A stretch of 64,000 bases of DNA from Corynebacterium striatum ATCC 6940 (GTDB taxonomy: Bacteria; Actinomycetota; Actinomycetes; Mycobacteriales; Mycobacteriaceae): positions 1-64,000 of the forward strand of contig NZ_GG667531.1 in assembly GCF_000159135.1 (NCBI RefSeq), given 5' to 3'. Below the pieces are notes generated by a model. That model had not been told where the DNA came from. It did no database searches and saw only the letters and a list, made by a program, of their open reading frames with translations. Both the position numbers and the translations under genes were made by a program. Each line of letters starts with the position of its first letter. Position 1 is the stretch's first letter. Shown here in pieces: positions 52,763 to 61,808 of this stretch.

Positions 52763-53428
52763 ATGATCGGCATGACAAAGAAGCAGATCGTTGAATCTTC
52801 TCTCGGCGAAGCACACGAGGGGGCTCCTGCATCCTTCGCTGATGCTCAAGAGGAACTGACTGGAACGGCTGCTTTTGACGCGGGCACTGCAGCCATGCCC
52901 TCCTGGGCTGAGCTGGTGGCTGAGCACGCAGACTCCGTTTACCGCTTGGCGTACCGCCTTTCTGGTAACCAGCAAGATGCGGAGGATCTCACTCAAGAAA
53001 CGTTCATGCGAGTCTTCCGTTCACTGGATAAGTACCAAGCCGGCACCTTTGATGGATGGCTGCACCGCATCACCACGAACTTGTTCCTTGATATGGTCCG
53101 TCACCGCGCCAAGATCCGTATGGAAGCTTTGCCGGAGGACTACGAACGTGTCCCAGGAACGGACATGACCCCGGAGCAGGCCTATTCTGTGGCGAACTTG
53201 GATCCAGTTCTGCAAAAGGCTTTGGATGAGCTTGCCCCTGACTTCCGCGTCGCCGTGGTCCTTTGTGATGTTGTGGGCATGAGCTACGACGAAATCGCAG
53301 AGACTCTGGGTGTGAAATTGGGTACTGTTCGTTCCCGCATCCACCGTGGCCGTTCGCAGCTGCGCGCTGCCTTGGAGAACGCGGCACAGACTAACGACGA
53401 CGCTCGCGTGCTGTTGCGCACTCGCTAG
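52763..53428 (+). CDS. sigE: ECF sigma factor SigE
   Basis: 221-aa extracytoplasmic-function sigma factor. Region 2 ([35 protein letters not shown]) reads the -10; region 4 HTH ([23 protein letters not shown]) reads the -35. In corynebacteria and mycobacteria SigE answers envelope and heat stress. TATAGA at 52754-52759 is a -10 candidate; it implies that the ATG at 52772 (MTKKQ) rather than 52763 could be the true start. Anti-sigma gene follows 99 bp downstream, then tatB. Confidence 0.95.
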   Translation: MIGMTKKQIVESSLGEAHEGAPASFADAQEELTGTAAFDAGTAAMPSWAELVAEHADSVYRLAYRLSGNQQDAEDLTQETFMRVFRSLDKYQAGTFDGWLHRITTNLFLDMVRHRAKIRMEALPEDYERVPGTDMTPEQAYSVANLDPVLQKALDELAPDFRVAVVLCDVVGMSYDEIAETLGVKLGTVRSRIHRGRSQLRAALENAAQTNDDARVLLRTR

Positions 53429-53527
53429 CGTTCCACACCGAGCGCCGTTCGGCGTCTATGGTGGGAGATAGCAACGCGCTGCAAAATAACGGCGACGCCT
53501 CGATAAGAAAGAAGGTGGGAATAGTTC

Positions 53528-54013
53528 ATGGAATCCTTCGAACGTAAACGCCGCGCCGCCTTCTCTCTGCGTGGGGTGGTGGGCACTGAAACCAGCATCG
53601 ATAGTGCCCATGCCAAAGCTCGCGATAAAGCCAAAGCTAAAGCGCGGCGTGGCGACACCATTGGTCACCTTGGGCCAGAAGCTGTGGCAGCCTTTGTCGA
53701 CGGTGAAATGGAGCCGAAGGCAAAACACCGCGTGCGAGTGCACTTGGTTCATTGCTCGGAGTGCCGTGCAGACGTCCACGAGCAGCGGCACGCTTCCGAG
53801 TGGCTGCGCCAGTGCAACGTCGATGCCCAGGTCCGCGCGCCCAAAGATCTGATGGCCAAGCTCGCCGGCATTGCTAGTGACGCCGCGACCGTAATGCGCA
53901 CTTCTAACGAAGCAAGGGATGAAGAGGTTTGTCAGGCAGCTTCACCCCAGGATTTCCTCGATAAGTTTGAGATGGTTATCCGCGCGGTTAAGCACAACCA
54001 AGGCCGTAAATAG
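53528..54013 (+). CDS. rseA: Zinc-associated anti-sigma factor for SigE (RseA/CseE type)
   Basis: 161-aa cytoplasmic anti-sigma protein. The ZAS motif HxxxCxxC is visible as HLVHCSEC (residues about 77-84) with an upstream conserved His, a redox-sensitive zinc site that holds SigE until stress releases it. The N-terminal 45 residues are basic (KARDKAKAKARRG). No membrane segment. Genomic place between sigE and tatB matches CseE/RseA of mycolata. Confidence 0.9.
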   Translation: MESFERKRRAAFSLRGVVGTETSIDSAHAKARDKAKAKARRGDTIGHLGPEAVAAFVDGEMEPKAKHRVRVHLVHCSECRADVHEQRHASEWLRQCNVDAQVRAPKDLMAKLAGIASDAATVMRTSNEARDEEVCQAASPQDFLDKFEMVIRAVKHNQGRK

Positions 54014-54080
54014 CTTCGTCCCCATAATTGGTGGAGGTGTCGCCTCAGCAGAAGACGGCTGAGAGGGATAAGATGACACC

Positions 54081-54668
54081 GTGTTTTCTTCAATCGGTTG
54101 GCTCGAGATAGCGTTCATCGTTCTCATCGGAATTGTTGTCATCGGCCCGGAGCGCTTGCCTGGGGTTATTACCGATATTCGGGCTGCGATCTATGCCGCG
54201 CGCAAGGCCATCAACAACGCCAAAGCAGAGCTGGAAGGCGATCTGAGCGGCTTGGGTGAGGAATTCGACTCACTGCGTGGCCCCATCAGCCAGGCCGCAG
54301 AGTGGACTCGCATGGGCCCACGTGGCGTTATCACCAAGGCGCTTTTCGACGGCGATGAATCCGCGTGGGATGACTTCGACCCTAAGAAGATGACGGAGGG
54401 CCTAGGCAAGCCGGTGATTTCAAACCAGCCGCAGCAGCCAGCCTCGGGTACGCAGAGCTCGTCCACCCCAACGCAGAATAGGCCGACCTTTGATTACTCG
54501 CAGGTTTATGCGCCCCAGCAAAACACCTCGCACTCCAAGCCCAGCCAGCAGGGCCAACGAGCGCAAACACAGGCGCCACAGGGGCATGAAAACGCCCAAA
54601 AGCCGAAACCTTCCGATGACGGGGGTCATGCAGCAGGTTCCGGCTTCTCCTGGGCTGACGTAACCTAG
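54081..54668 (+). CDS. tatB: Sec-independent (Tat) translocase subunit TatB
   Basis: 195-aa membrane protein. One N-terminal helix (FSSIGWLEIAFIVLIGIVVIGPERLP) followed by amphipathic helix (about residues 28-60) and long Gln/Pro-rich tail, the TatB layout. With TatA and TatC it exports folded, twin-arginine proteins; those partners are not in the window. GTG start. Next to the sigE-rseA pair, as in mycobacteria. Confidence 0.93.
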   Translation: MFSSIGWLEIAFIVLIGIVVIGPERLPGVITDIRAAIYAARKAINNAKAELEGDLSGLGEEFDSLRGPISQAAEWTRMGPRGVITKALFDGDESAWDDFDPKKMTEGLGKPVISNQPQQPASGTQSSSTPTQNRPTFDYSQVYAPQQNTSHSKPSQQGQRAQTQAPQGHENAQKPKPSDDGGHAAGSGFSWADVT

Positions 54669-54690
54669 CTCGTCCGAGCCCGGCTCGTGG

Positions 54691-55827
54691 CTAGTGGCGG
54701 GTAACCCCGAGTCCGAGGGTCTTGCCTACGAGTGAGTCGGAGCGGATGGCCAGCTTATCGGCTAGCCCCTTGACCGCCTGCGCGGAGGGGGACTCAGGCG
54801 CGGCCTTAACGATCGGCTCGCCAGCGTCGCCACCAGTGCGCAGAGCGGGGTCGAGTGGGATCTCAGCCAAGACCGGCACCTCGTAGCCGAGGATGGTGGA
54901 CAGGCGCTCAGCCACGACCTTGCCGCCGCCGGTGCCGAAGATATCCATCGTGGAGCCATCTGGTAGCACCATGGCGCCCATGTTCTCAATGACACCAGCA
55001 ACGCGTTGACGGGTTTGCTGCGAGATGGAGCCGGCACGCTCTGCAACCTCAGCGGCTGCGGCCTGCGGGGTCGTCACGATGAGTAGCTCGGCGTTGGGGA
55101 TGAGCTGCGCAACGGAGAGCGCGACGTCGCCAGTGCCGGGCGGAAGGTCGAGCAGGAGCACGTCTAGGTCGCCCCAGAAGACGTCCGCCAGGAACTGCTG
55201 TAGTGCACGGTGCAGCATCGGTCCACGCCACACCACAGGGGCGTTGCCCTCCACGAATTGGCCGATGGAGATGTGCTTGATGCCGTGAGAGATAGGCGGC
55301 AGAAGCATCTCATCATCGAGCACCGTGGGGCCAGCGGTAGAACCTAGAAGACCGGGCACGGAGTGACCGTAGATGTCAGCATCGACGATGCCTACTTTAA
55401 GGCCCTTGGTCACCAATGCGGCAGCCAGGTTAACGGTGGTGGAGCTCTTGCCGACGCCGCCCTTACCGGAGGCGACCGCAAAGACGCGGGTGGTGGAGTC
55501 CGGTTTGGCGAAAGGAATTTCTGGCTCTGCCTGGCCGCCGCGCAGCTTCTGCTTGAGTGCGCGACGCTGCTCGTCGCTCATTGCGTCGAGTGCGACGGAT
55601 ACTTTGCCCACGCCCTCGAGATCCTCGAGGACAGCGCGGGTGTTGGCTTCGATGGTGTTTTTCATCGGGCACCCAGCGATGGTGAGATAGATTTCTACAG
55701 CGACGTCATTGCCGTCAACGTTGACGGACTTGACCATATCGAGTTCAGTGATAGGGCGGCCGATCTCGGGGTCTTCAACCCTGGAAAGGGCCTCCCGAAC
55801 GGCGGATTCTGTGATAGCGCTAGTCAT
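54691..55827 (-). CDS. mrp: Mrp/NBP35-type iron-sulfur cluster carrier ATPase
   Basis: 378-aa P-loop ATPase. The first 95 residues are a MIP18/DUF59 domain (VREALSRVEDPEIGRPITEL); Walker A is deviant SGKGGVGKS (about 118-126); DADIYGHSVPGLLG and DLPPGTGDVALS follow. Relatives (ApbC) carry [4Fe-4S] clusters to target proteins. Start ATG 55827 begins MTSAITESAV with no extra residues; an in-frame ATG 12 bp earlier is less likely. Convergent to tatB. Confidence 0.93.
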   Translation of the reverse strand: MTSAITESAVREALSRVEDPEIGRPITELDMVKSVNVDGNDVAVEIYLTIAGCPMKNTIEANTRAVLEDLEGVGKVSVALDAMSDEQRRALKQKLRGGQAEPEIPFAKPDSTTRVFAVASGKGGVGKSSTTVNLAAALVTKGLKVGIVDADIYGHSVPGLLGSTAGPTVLDDEMLLPPISHGIKHISIGQFVEGNAPVVWRGPMLHRALQQFLADVFWGDLDVLLLDLPPGTGDVALSVAQLIPNAELLIVTTPQAAAAEVAERAGSISQQTRQRVAGVIENMGAMVLPDGSTMDIFGTGGGKVVAERLSTILGYEVPVLAEIPLDPALRTGGDAGEPIVKAAPESPSAQAVKGLADKLAIRSDSLVGKTLGLGVTRH

Positions 55828-55984
55828 AACCCGTCCCATCTTAGCCCTTTATTTAACACAGGAAAACGCTGGGATAAGGCGGCGTCGTTAAGCGCAAATG
55901 CGCAGTGTAGAATTTCAGGGACGTGATGACCCTTGTTAACTGACTGATGTCATCTTCTGGAACATCTATTAGGAGACTGTGTTG

Positions 55985-56770
55985 ATGCAAACCCGCGCAT
56001 TTCTCGCGATGCTGGCCACCGCAGGACTAGCCTTGGGCACGGCCAGTTCCTGCGCAAGGTTTGATCCTTCTGCTGATGCCAAGGTGGGTGTGGCTCAAAC
56101 AGTGACGATCGCAGTTGATGCGCAGTCCACGCGCCAATTGGTGCTGGCGGAGCTCTACAAGCAAACCCTCGAGTCGGAGGGGCGCGCAGCTAACATAGTC
56201 AACAACGATGTACTTTCGGAAGATCCGAGTTTGAATGAAAAATTGCCGCTGTTCCAAAGCAGTGACGGGACAAGCAACCTCTACATTGGATGTACGGGTC
56301 AGCTCCTGAACGCGTTTAATCCTGATGAAGCCAGGAAGCTATCGCAGCGCTTTGTTGCGGACGAAAAGGAACCCTCTGGTGAAGATTTCCTAGCCACTAC
56401 GCATATTGCATTGATGAATGCTCTGCCGCCTGAATTGGCGGTCGTGGAACCGGCCAGTGCTCACGGTTGTGAAGGCTCTGATGTGGAACTTCCAGAGAAT
56501 TACGTGGCCTTGTACTACAAGGGCCTGTTCAATAGGGAAGAGCGCCTAGCGGTGTCTTCATTGACCAAGTTCCTTACTGAGGAAGAAATTGAAGAGCTCG
56601 TTGAAAAGTCCGAGAAATCGGGCTCCATCGAGGAGACCGTTGGCCAATGGATGGCGGAGTCCAACGCCGGAACAGTGATGGATACCGGCGGAGACTCGAA
56701 TTCTTCTGGTGGCTCTGATCTGACATCTGATGACGACAAGACTGATAAGAGCAGTAAGCCAAAGTCCTAA
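55985..56770 (+). CDS. Predicted lipoprotein resembling an OpuAC-type solute-binding protein
   Basis: 261-aa exported protein: signal peptide and lipobox TASSC (Cys24), then TVTIAVDAQSTRQLVLAELY, a strand-helix start seen in glycine betaine/choline-binding proteins, and an NIVNNDV turn. The C-terminal 45 residues are a disordered, acidic Ser/Asp/Lys tail. AGGAG lies 9 nt before the chosen ATG. No permease or ATPase is adjacent, so transport is not shown. Confidence 0.65.
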   Translation: MQTRAFLAMLATAGLALGTASSCARFDPSADAKVGVAQTVTIAVDAQSTRQLVLAELYKQTLESEGRAANIVNNDVLSEDPSLNEKLPLFQSSDGTSNLYIGCTGQLLNAFNPDEARKLSQRFVADEKEPSGEDFLATTHIALMNALPPELAVVEPASAHGCEGSDVELPENYVALYYKGLFNREERLAVSSLTKFLTEEEIEELVEKSEKSGSIEETVGQWMAESNAGTVMDTGGDSNSSGGSDLTSDDDKTDKSSKPKS

Positions 56771-56825
56771 GCTTTCATCTCTTAGCCTGCTACACCGCGT
56801 GCACGCGGAAGTTGGTTCACTATTC

Positions 56826-56871
56826 AACAAAAAGCGCCCTTGCCTCCCACGTGATGGGAGACAAGGGCGCT
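56826..56871 (-). terminator. Terminator of odhA
   Basis: Long hairpin AGCGCCCTTG-c-CTCCCA / TGGGAG-a-CAAGGGCGCT; the minus strand continues TTTTTGTTG. It is about 70 bp past the odhA stop and probably acts from both sides. Confidence 0.9.
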
Positions 56872-56910
56872 AGTGCTTGCTGGTGGGGGCAAACCTGACC
56901 CCCGTCAGCT

Positions 56911-56931
56911 GTGGCCGTCTCAGACGGCCAC
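56911..56931. other. Perfect palindrome between odhA and its terminator
   Basis: GTGGCCGTCT-c-AGACGGCCAC, 10-bp perfect arms, 10 bp past the odhA stop. No T-run follows on either strand. It could be a transcript-stabilising 3' hairpin or protein-binding site. Confidence 0.7.
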
Positions 56932-56941
56932 GTACACGCTC

Positions 56942-59900
56942 TTAGATGTCGAAGGCCTCGTCCAGCAGCTTCTTCTGCTCAATCTGGTGGACCTTAGCGA
57001 TACCAGTAGCAGTCGAGGACTGTGCACGGCGGGAGACGCGGACCATTTCCGGCATATCCGGAATCAGGCGGCGCAGATGCTCGTTGTAGAACGGCCATGG
57101 ACCCTGGTTAGCCGGTTCATCCTGAACAAAGCGAACCTGGGTAGCGTTCGGGTAAGCCTTGAATGCCTCAGACAGGCGGTTGAACGGAATCGGGTGCAGC
57201 ATCTCGAGTCGAACGATAGCTATGTCGTCGCGACCGTCAGCTTCCTTCTTCTTGGCCAGCTCCCAGTACAACTTGCCGGAGACCAGCATGATGGTCTTGA
57301 CCTTGTCAGCATCGCCGACCTTGTTGCCGTTGTGGTCAACGAAGTTCGGGTCATTGATGACGGATCGGAAGGCCTTGATCTCCGTGAACTCTTCGATGGA
57401 GGAGGCGGCAGCCTTGTTACGCAGCATGGACTTCGGGGTGAAGACAACCAGCGGGCGCTTCATGGAACCGAGGGCCTGGCGGCGTAGCAGGTGGAAGTGG
57501 TTTGCCGGGGTAGAAGGCTGAGCCACGGTCATGGAGCCTTCAGCACACAGCTGCAGATAGCGCTCAATACGAGCAGAGGAGTGGTCAGGGCCCTGACCCT
57601 CGTAGCCGTGTGGCAGCAGCAGAACCAGGCTGGAGAGCTGGCCCCACTTGGCCTCACCAGAGGAGATGTACTCATCGATGATGGTCTGAGCACCGTTGGC
57701 GAAGTCGCCGTACTGTGCCTCCCATGCCACGAGAGCATCCTGGTTACCCACGGAGTAGCCGTACTCAAAGCCCATGCCGGCGTACTCGGTCAGAGCGGAG
57801 TTGTAGACCAGGAAGCGGCCGCCGTTGCCCTTGGTCTGTGCAAGGTAATTCAGCGGGTTGTACTCGCTGCCATCGCGCGGGTCGATCGGGATTGCGTGGC
57901 GCTGGGTGAAAGTGCCGCGGCGGGAATCCTCACCAGCCAGGCGGACCAGCTTGCCCTCGTTGGCCAGGGAACCAAAAGCGATGAGCTCGCCCCAGCCCCA
58001 GTCGATGCCGCCCTGGGTGGAGGACTTCAGTCGCTCCTTGGCCACGCGAGCAACGCGCTTGTGGTACTCGAAGCCCTCAGGGCCGTTGGCGTAGGCCTGG
58101 CCGATTTCGGCGATTTCCTCGGCAGTGATGGAGGTATCCAAACCACGGGTGAGCTCCTGAGCGGCAGTGATGCCATGCTGCTCACCCGGAGCACCGTTCT
58201 CAGCTTCCTTGACCTGGGCGAAGACGGACTCCATCTGGTCGTGGAAGTCACGTGCAGCTGCCTCGGCTTCTGCATCAGAAAGATCGCCGCGGCCAATGAG
58301 CTCCTGGGTGTAGATCTCACGAACAGACTTGTGCTCATCGATGATGGAGTACAGCTCTGGCTGAGTCATCGAAGGATCATCCGCCTCGTTGTGGCCGCGC
58401 AGGCGGTAGCAGATGAGGTCGATGAAGACATCCTTGCCGAACTTGCGGCGGTACTCGGTGGCCAGCTGGCCTACCCACACAACTGCTTCTGGGTCGTCGC
58501 CGTTGACATGGAAGACCGGGCAGTCGAAGCCCTTAGCCAGGTCGGTGGCGTAGTGAGTGGAACGCGCGGAATCCGGGGCGGTGGTGAAGCCAACCTGGTT
58601 GTTGACCACGATGTGCACGGTGCCGCCGGTGGTGTATCCACGCAGCTGGGACAGGTTGATGGTCTCCTGAACAATGCCCAGGCCGTTGAAGGAAGAGTCG
58701 CCGTGGAGCATGACCGGAACAACGGAGAAGCCGTCCTGGCCCTTGTCCAATAGGTCCTGCTTGGCGCGGGCGATACCTTCCATGACTGGGTCAACGGCCT
58801 CGAGGTGAGACGGGTTAGCAGCCAGGGTGATGTCGATTTCGCCATCGCCGAACATCTGGATATGGTGGCCCTCGGAGCCCAGGTGGTACTTAACGTCACC
58901 GGAGCCGCCGAGCTGGCCGCCCTTGTAGTTGCCATCGAACTCGCCAAAGAGGTCAGCCAGTGGCTTGCCCACGATGTTGAACAAGACGTTGAGGCGACCA
59001 CGGTGTGGCATGCCGATAACAACCTCGTCGAGGCCCTGGCTGGCAGCGGTGTCCACGATGGCGTCCATCAGCGGGATGAGGGACTCAGCGCCCTCGAGGG
59101 AGAAGCGCTTCTGGCCCACGTACTTGGTGTGGAGGAAGTTCTCGAAAGCCTCAGCAGCGTTGACCTTCTGCAGGATGTACTTCTGCTCAGCGTTGGTCGG
59201 CTTCGGCATGCCTGCTTCGAGGCGATCCTGCAGCCAGCTGCGCTCGTCGCGGTCGAGGATGTGTGCGTACTCGGAGCCGACCTTCAGCGTGTAGGCATCG
59301 CGCAGGCGCTTGACGACCTCGCGCAGGGTCATGGTCTCCTGGCCGCCGAATCCACCAACGTTGAAGGTGCGGTCCAGGTCCCAGATGGTCAGACCGTGGG
59401 TCTTGAGGTCCAAGTCGCGGTGGTCCGGCCAAGGCAGGCCCGGCTGGCGCCAGCCTAGTGGATTGACGTCTGCGAGCAAGTGGCCGCGGGAACGGTAGGA
59501 CTCGATGTACTGCATGACGCGGGTGTTCTTGTCTACGCCGGTGTTCGGCACATCCTGTGCCCAACGGAAAGGCTGGTAAGGAACGCCCATGGACTCGAAG
59601 AGTTCGTCCCAGAAGCGGTCATCAACAATGAGCTGGCCGAGGGTGCGCAGGAACTCGCCGGACTCTGCACCCTGGATGACGCGGTGGTCGTAGGTGGAGG
59701 TCAGGGTGACCAAACGGCCGACGCCCAGATCTGCGAGGCGGTCTTCGGAAGTACCGGCGAACTCCGCCGGGTAATCCATGGAGCCAACGCCGATGATTGC
59801 GCCTGCGCCCTTGGTCAGACGGGCGATGGAGTGGCGGGTGCCGATGCCGCCTGGGTTGGTGAGGTTGATGGTGACGCCGGAGAAGTCATCCATCGTGAGC

Positions 59901-60658
59901 TTGTTTTTGCGGGAGCGGTTAACGATGTCCTGGTATGCGTCCACAAACTCGGAGAAGGACATGTTCTCGGCTTCCTTGACCGCGGCAACGACGAGTGCGC
60001 GGGAGCCGTCCTTCTGCGGGAGGTCGATAGCCAGGCCCAAGTTGACGTGCTCAGGCTGGACCACGGTGGGCTTTCCGTCTTTGAGCTCGTAGCGGACGTT
60101 CATGTCCGGGTGAATCTGGGTTGCCTTGACGAGGGCGTAACCGAGGATGTGGGTGAAGGAAATCTTGCCGCCGCGGGTGCGCTTGAGGTGATCGTTGATC
60201 ATTGCGCGGTTTTCCCACATAAGTTTCACCGGTACGTCGCGCACGGTGGTAGCGGTAGGAACCTCAAGGGACTCGTCCATGTTCTTGGCGATTGCCTTGA
60301 ACATGCCCTTGAGCTGACGCTCGCCTGCCTCAGGGGCTTCGCCAATGCGATCGAGCGGGGAATCAGAGGTCTTCTTAGAGCTGGAATCCTTGCCAGGCTT
60401 CTCAGCAACCTTGGTAGGCTTAGCTGCCGGTTCTCCGCCAGCTGCAGCGGACTTAGCAGCGGGCTTTACCGGAGCCGACTTCTTGGCGGACTTATCCGCA
60501 GAAGCAGCCGCCGGGGTAGATGCACCATTGTTTGGTGCTCCGTTGTCCTCGAAGTAATCGCGCCACTCCTTATCTACGGAGTTTGGATCCTTGGAGTACT
60601 GCTGGAACTGTTCGTCAATCAGCCACGCATTAGGGCCGAAAATGCTCGAGTTGCTCAC
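56942..60658 (-). CDS. odhA: 2-oxoglutarate dehydrogenase, fused E2-like and E1 (OdhA/Kgd)
   Basis: 1238-aa TCA-cycle enzyme specific to mycolata. N-terminal segment SNSSIFGPNAWLIDEQFQQY, a linker rich in Ala/Lys/Pro, an E2-type succinyltransferase core (about 105-340) with catalytic DHRVIQGAESGEF, then the thiamine-diphosphate E1 (from about 370) with HGDSSFNGLGIVQET and VNNQVGF. No lipoyl domain is present; the lipoyl group is provided by AceF. GTG 60658 gives the OdhA-like start MSNSSIFG; the ATG at 60676 would add 6 residues. Regulation by OdhI is known in relatives. Confidence 0.96.
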   Translation of the reverse strand: MSNSSIFGPNAWLIDEQFQQYSKDPNSVDKEWRDYFEDNGAPNNGASTPAAASADKSAKKSAPVKPAAKSAAAGGEPAAKPTKVAEKPGKDSSSKKTSDSPLDRIGEAPEAGERQLKGMFKAIAKNMDESLEVPTATTVRDVPVKLMWENRAMINDHLKRTRGGKISFTHILGYALVKATQIHPDMNVRYELKDGKPTVVQPEHVNLGLAIDLPQKDGSRALVVAAVKEAENMSFSEFVDAYQDIVNRSRKNKLTMDDFSGVTINLTNPGGIGTRHSIARLTKGAGAIIGVGSMDYPAEFAGTSEDRLADLGVGRLVTLTSTYDHRVIQGAESGEFLRTLGQLIVDDRFWDELFESMGVPYQPFRWAQDVPNTGVDKNTRVMQYIESYRSRGHLLADVNPLGWRQPGLPWPDHRDLDLKTHGLTIWDLDRTFNVGGFGGQETMTLREVVKRLRDAYTLKVGSEYAHILDRDERSWLQDRLEAGMPKPTNAEQKYILQKVNAAEAFENFLHTKYVGQKRFSLEGAESLIPLMDAIVDTAASQGLDEVVIGMPHRGRLNVLFNIVGKPLADLFGEFDGNYKGGQLGGSGDVKYHLGSEGHHIQMFGDGEIDITLAANPSHLEAVDPVMEGIARAKQDLLDKGQDGFSVVPVMLHGDSSFNGLGIVQETINLSQLRGYTTGGTVHIVVNNQVGFTTAPDSARSTHYATDLAKGFDCPVFHVNGDDPEAVVWVGQLATEYRRKFGKDVFIDLICYRLRGHNEADDPSMTQPELYSIIDEHKSVREIYTQELIGRGDLSDAEAEAAARDFHDQMESVFAQVKEAENGAPGEQHGITAAQELTRGLDTSITAEEIAEIGQAYANGPEGFEYHKRVARVAKERLKSSTQGGIDWGWGELIAFGSLANEGKLVRLAGEDSRRGTFTQRHAIPIDPRDGSEYNPLNYLAQTKGNGGRFLVYNSALTEYAGMGFEYGYSVGNQDALVAWEAQYGDFANGAQTIIDEYISSGEAKWGQLSSLVLLLPHGYEGQGPDHSSARIERYLQLCAEGSMTVAQPSTPANHFHLLRRQALGSMKRPLVVFTPKSMLRNKAAASSIEEFTEIKAFRSVINDPNFVDHNGNKVGDADKVKTIMLVSGKLYWELAKKKEADGRDDIAIVRLEMLHPIPFNRLSEAFKAYPNATQVRFVQDEPANQGPWPFYNEHLRRLIPDMPEMVRVSRRAQSSTATGIAKVHQIEQKKLLDEAFDI

Positions 60659-60831
60659 GGCAGGAATTCGCCTCATTTCCTTGTTAATTACGGTTCGTTA
60701 ATGGGACTTTAGTAGCGTCTTCGCGCGGGCGCACACGGCACCCCGAAAAGTGTCTCCTCACATGATACGTTCCGTGTTGTTTTACTCACTAGGTTAGGGG
60801 TGAAAAGGCCCCCTTAGTGGCGGGAAAACAC

Positions 60832-61626
60832 TTAAGCGGCGGGCAATGGCGATAGTTGTTCGCGGGCGTGTTCCATGACCTTCTTGGCCAATTTGCGGTT
60901 CGCAGAGGTACCCAGGACGGCGCCGATGCCCATGGGCATGAGCTTAGAAACCCATGCCCATTTCAAGCGCTTGGTGATCTGCTTGGTAAAGAGCTTGGTC
61001 AAGCGTCCGTTGAGGCCGTTGAGAGTGGGCGCGGAAAAGCGCGACAAGGTTGCTGCTGAGGTGACGCCCGAAACAGTGCCCAAGTCACCAACGAGAGTGT
61101 CAACCACTGCGGTTCCCCTGGAGCCGGTCAACACGAGTAGAACCAGAGCGCGGCGGCGTTCTGCGTCATTAATGTTGTCGCCGCGCAGGTAGGCGGAGGA
61201 CAGGATGTACCACGCAGCGGACTCTAAGAAGACTACGGACTCGGCACCGACGGCGGCCACGCCGGTAACCATGCCGACGCCTGGGACGGCAGCGGATGCG
61301 CCTGCGGCCGCACCGGTACCGGAAACAATGTTAAGGAAATGCTTGTCCACGAGCGCCTGCAGTTGCGCCGGTGATGAGCCTGGGTTGCGCTTGCGCAGTC
61401 CTTCTACGTACTTGGTGATAACAGAAGTTTGTACAGTGACGGCCTTATCGAGTCCTGCGAGCAGCGCCTTAGTAAAAGTATTGGCGTTGTCGGGGTTAAT
61501 GTCATAAACGTCGAGCCCTTCTGGGGCAGTGCCCTCAGTGCCCTTAGCGCCTTCAGCACTAACCCCAGCAGTACCTACGTTGCCGTTTCCGTTCTTATTG
61601 TCATCTTTGTTAAAGAAAGCAGCCAT
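60832..61626 (-). CDS. EcsC-like uncharacterised protein
   Basis: 264-aa protein. Residues 1-35 are polar and low in complexity (NKNGNGNVGTAGV); then a helical region with short hydrophobic stretches: NIVSGTGAAAGASAAVPGVGMVTGVAAVGAE and a C-terminal KLMPMGIGAVLGTSANRKLAKKV segment resembling EcsC-family proteins. Likely membrane-associated. Next to odhA it occupies the place of Rv1249c in Mycobacterium tuberculosis. Function unknown. Confidence 0.65.
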   Translation of the reverse strand: MAAFFNKDDNKNGNGNVGTAGVSAEGAKGTEGTAPEGLDVYDINPDNANTFTKALLAGLDKAVTVQTSVITKYVEGLRKRNPGSSPAQLQALVDKHFLNIVSGTGAAAGASAAVPGVGMVTGVAAVGAESVVFLESAAWYILSSAYLRGDNINDAERRRALVLLVLTGSRGTAVVDTLVGDLGTVSGVTSAATLSRFSAPTLNGLNGRLTKLFTKQITKRLKWAWVSKLMPMGIGAVLGTSANRKLAKKVMEHAREQLSPLPAA

Positions 61627-61808
61627 TTTTGTTCACCTCTCAATATTGATAATGGCGCTCCGACTGGCGCGCCACGTTTATTTCCCACCGTAGCGTAAGA
61701 TTCGGCCTTCAACCTGAAAGCTTCCTGTGGGCTAGCCGGTATTTGCTATGGGCGTAGTCGCAGCTGGCTGCCAGACATTGCTCGTAAAACTCTCCTAATC
61801 TTGTAGAT

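Noticed and set aside
57491-60712. Long plus-strand open frames opposite odhA
   Set aside because: Mirror frames of the strongly biased odhA coding sequence; hydrophobic-looking but without recognisable motif.
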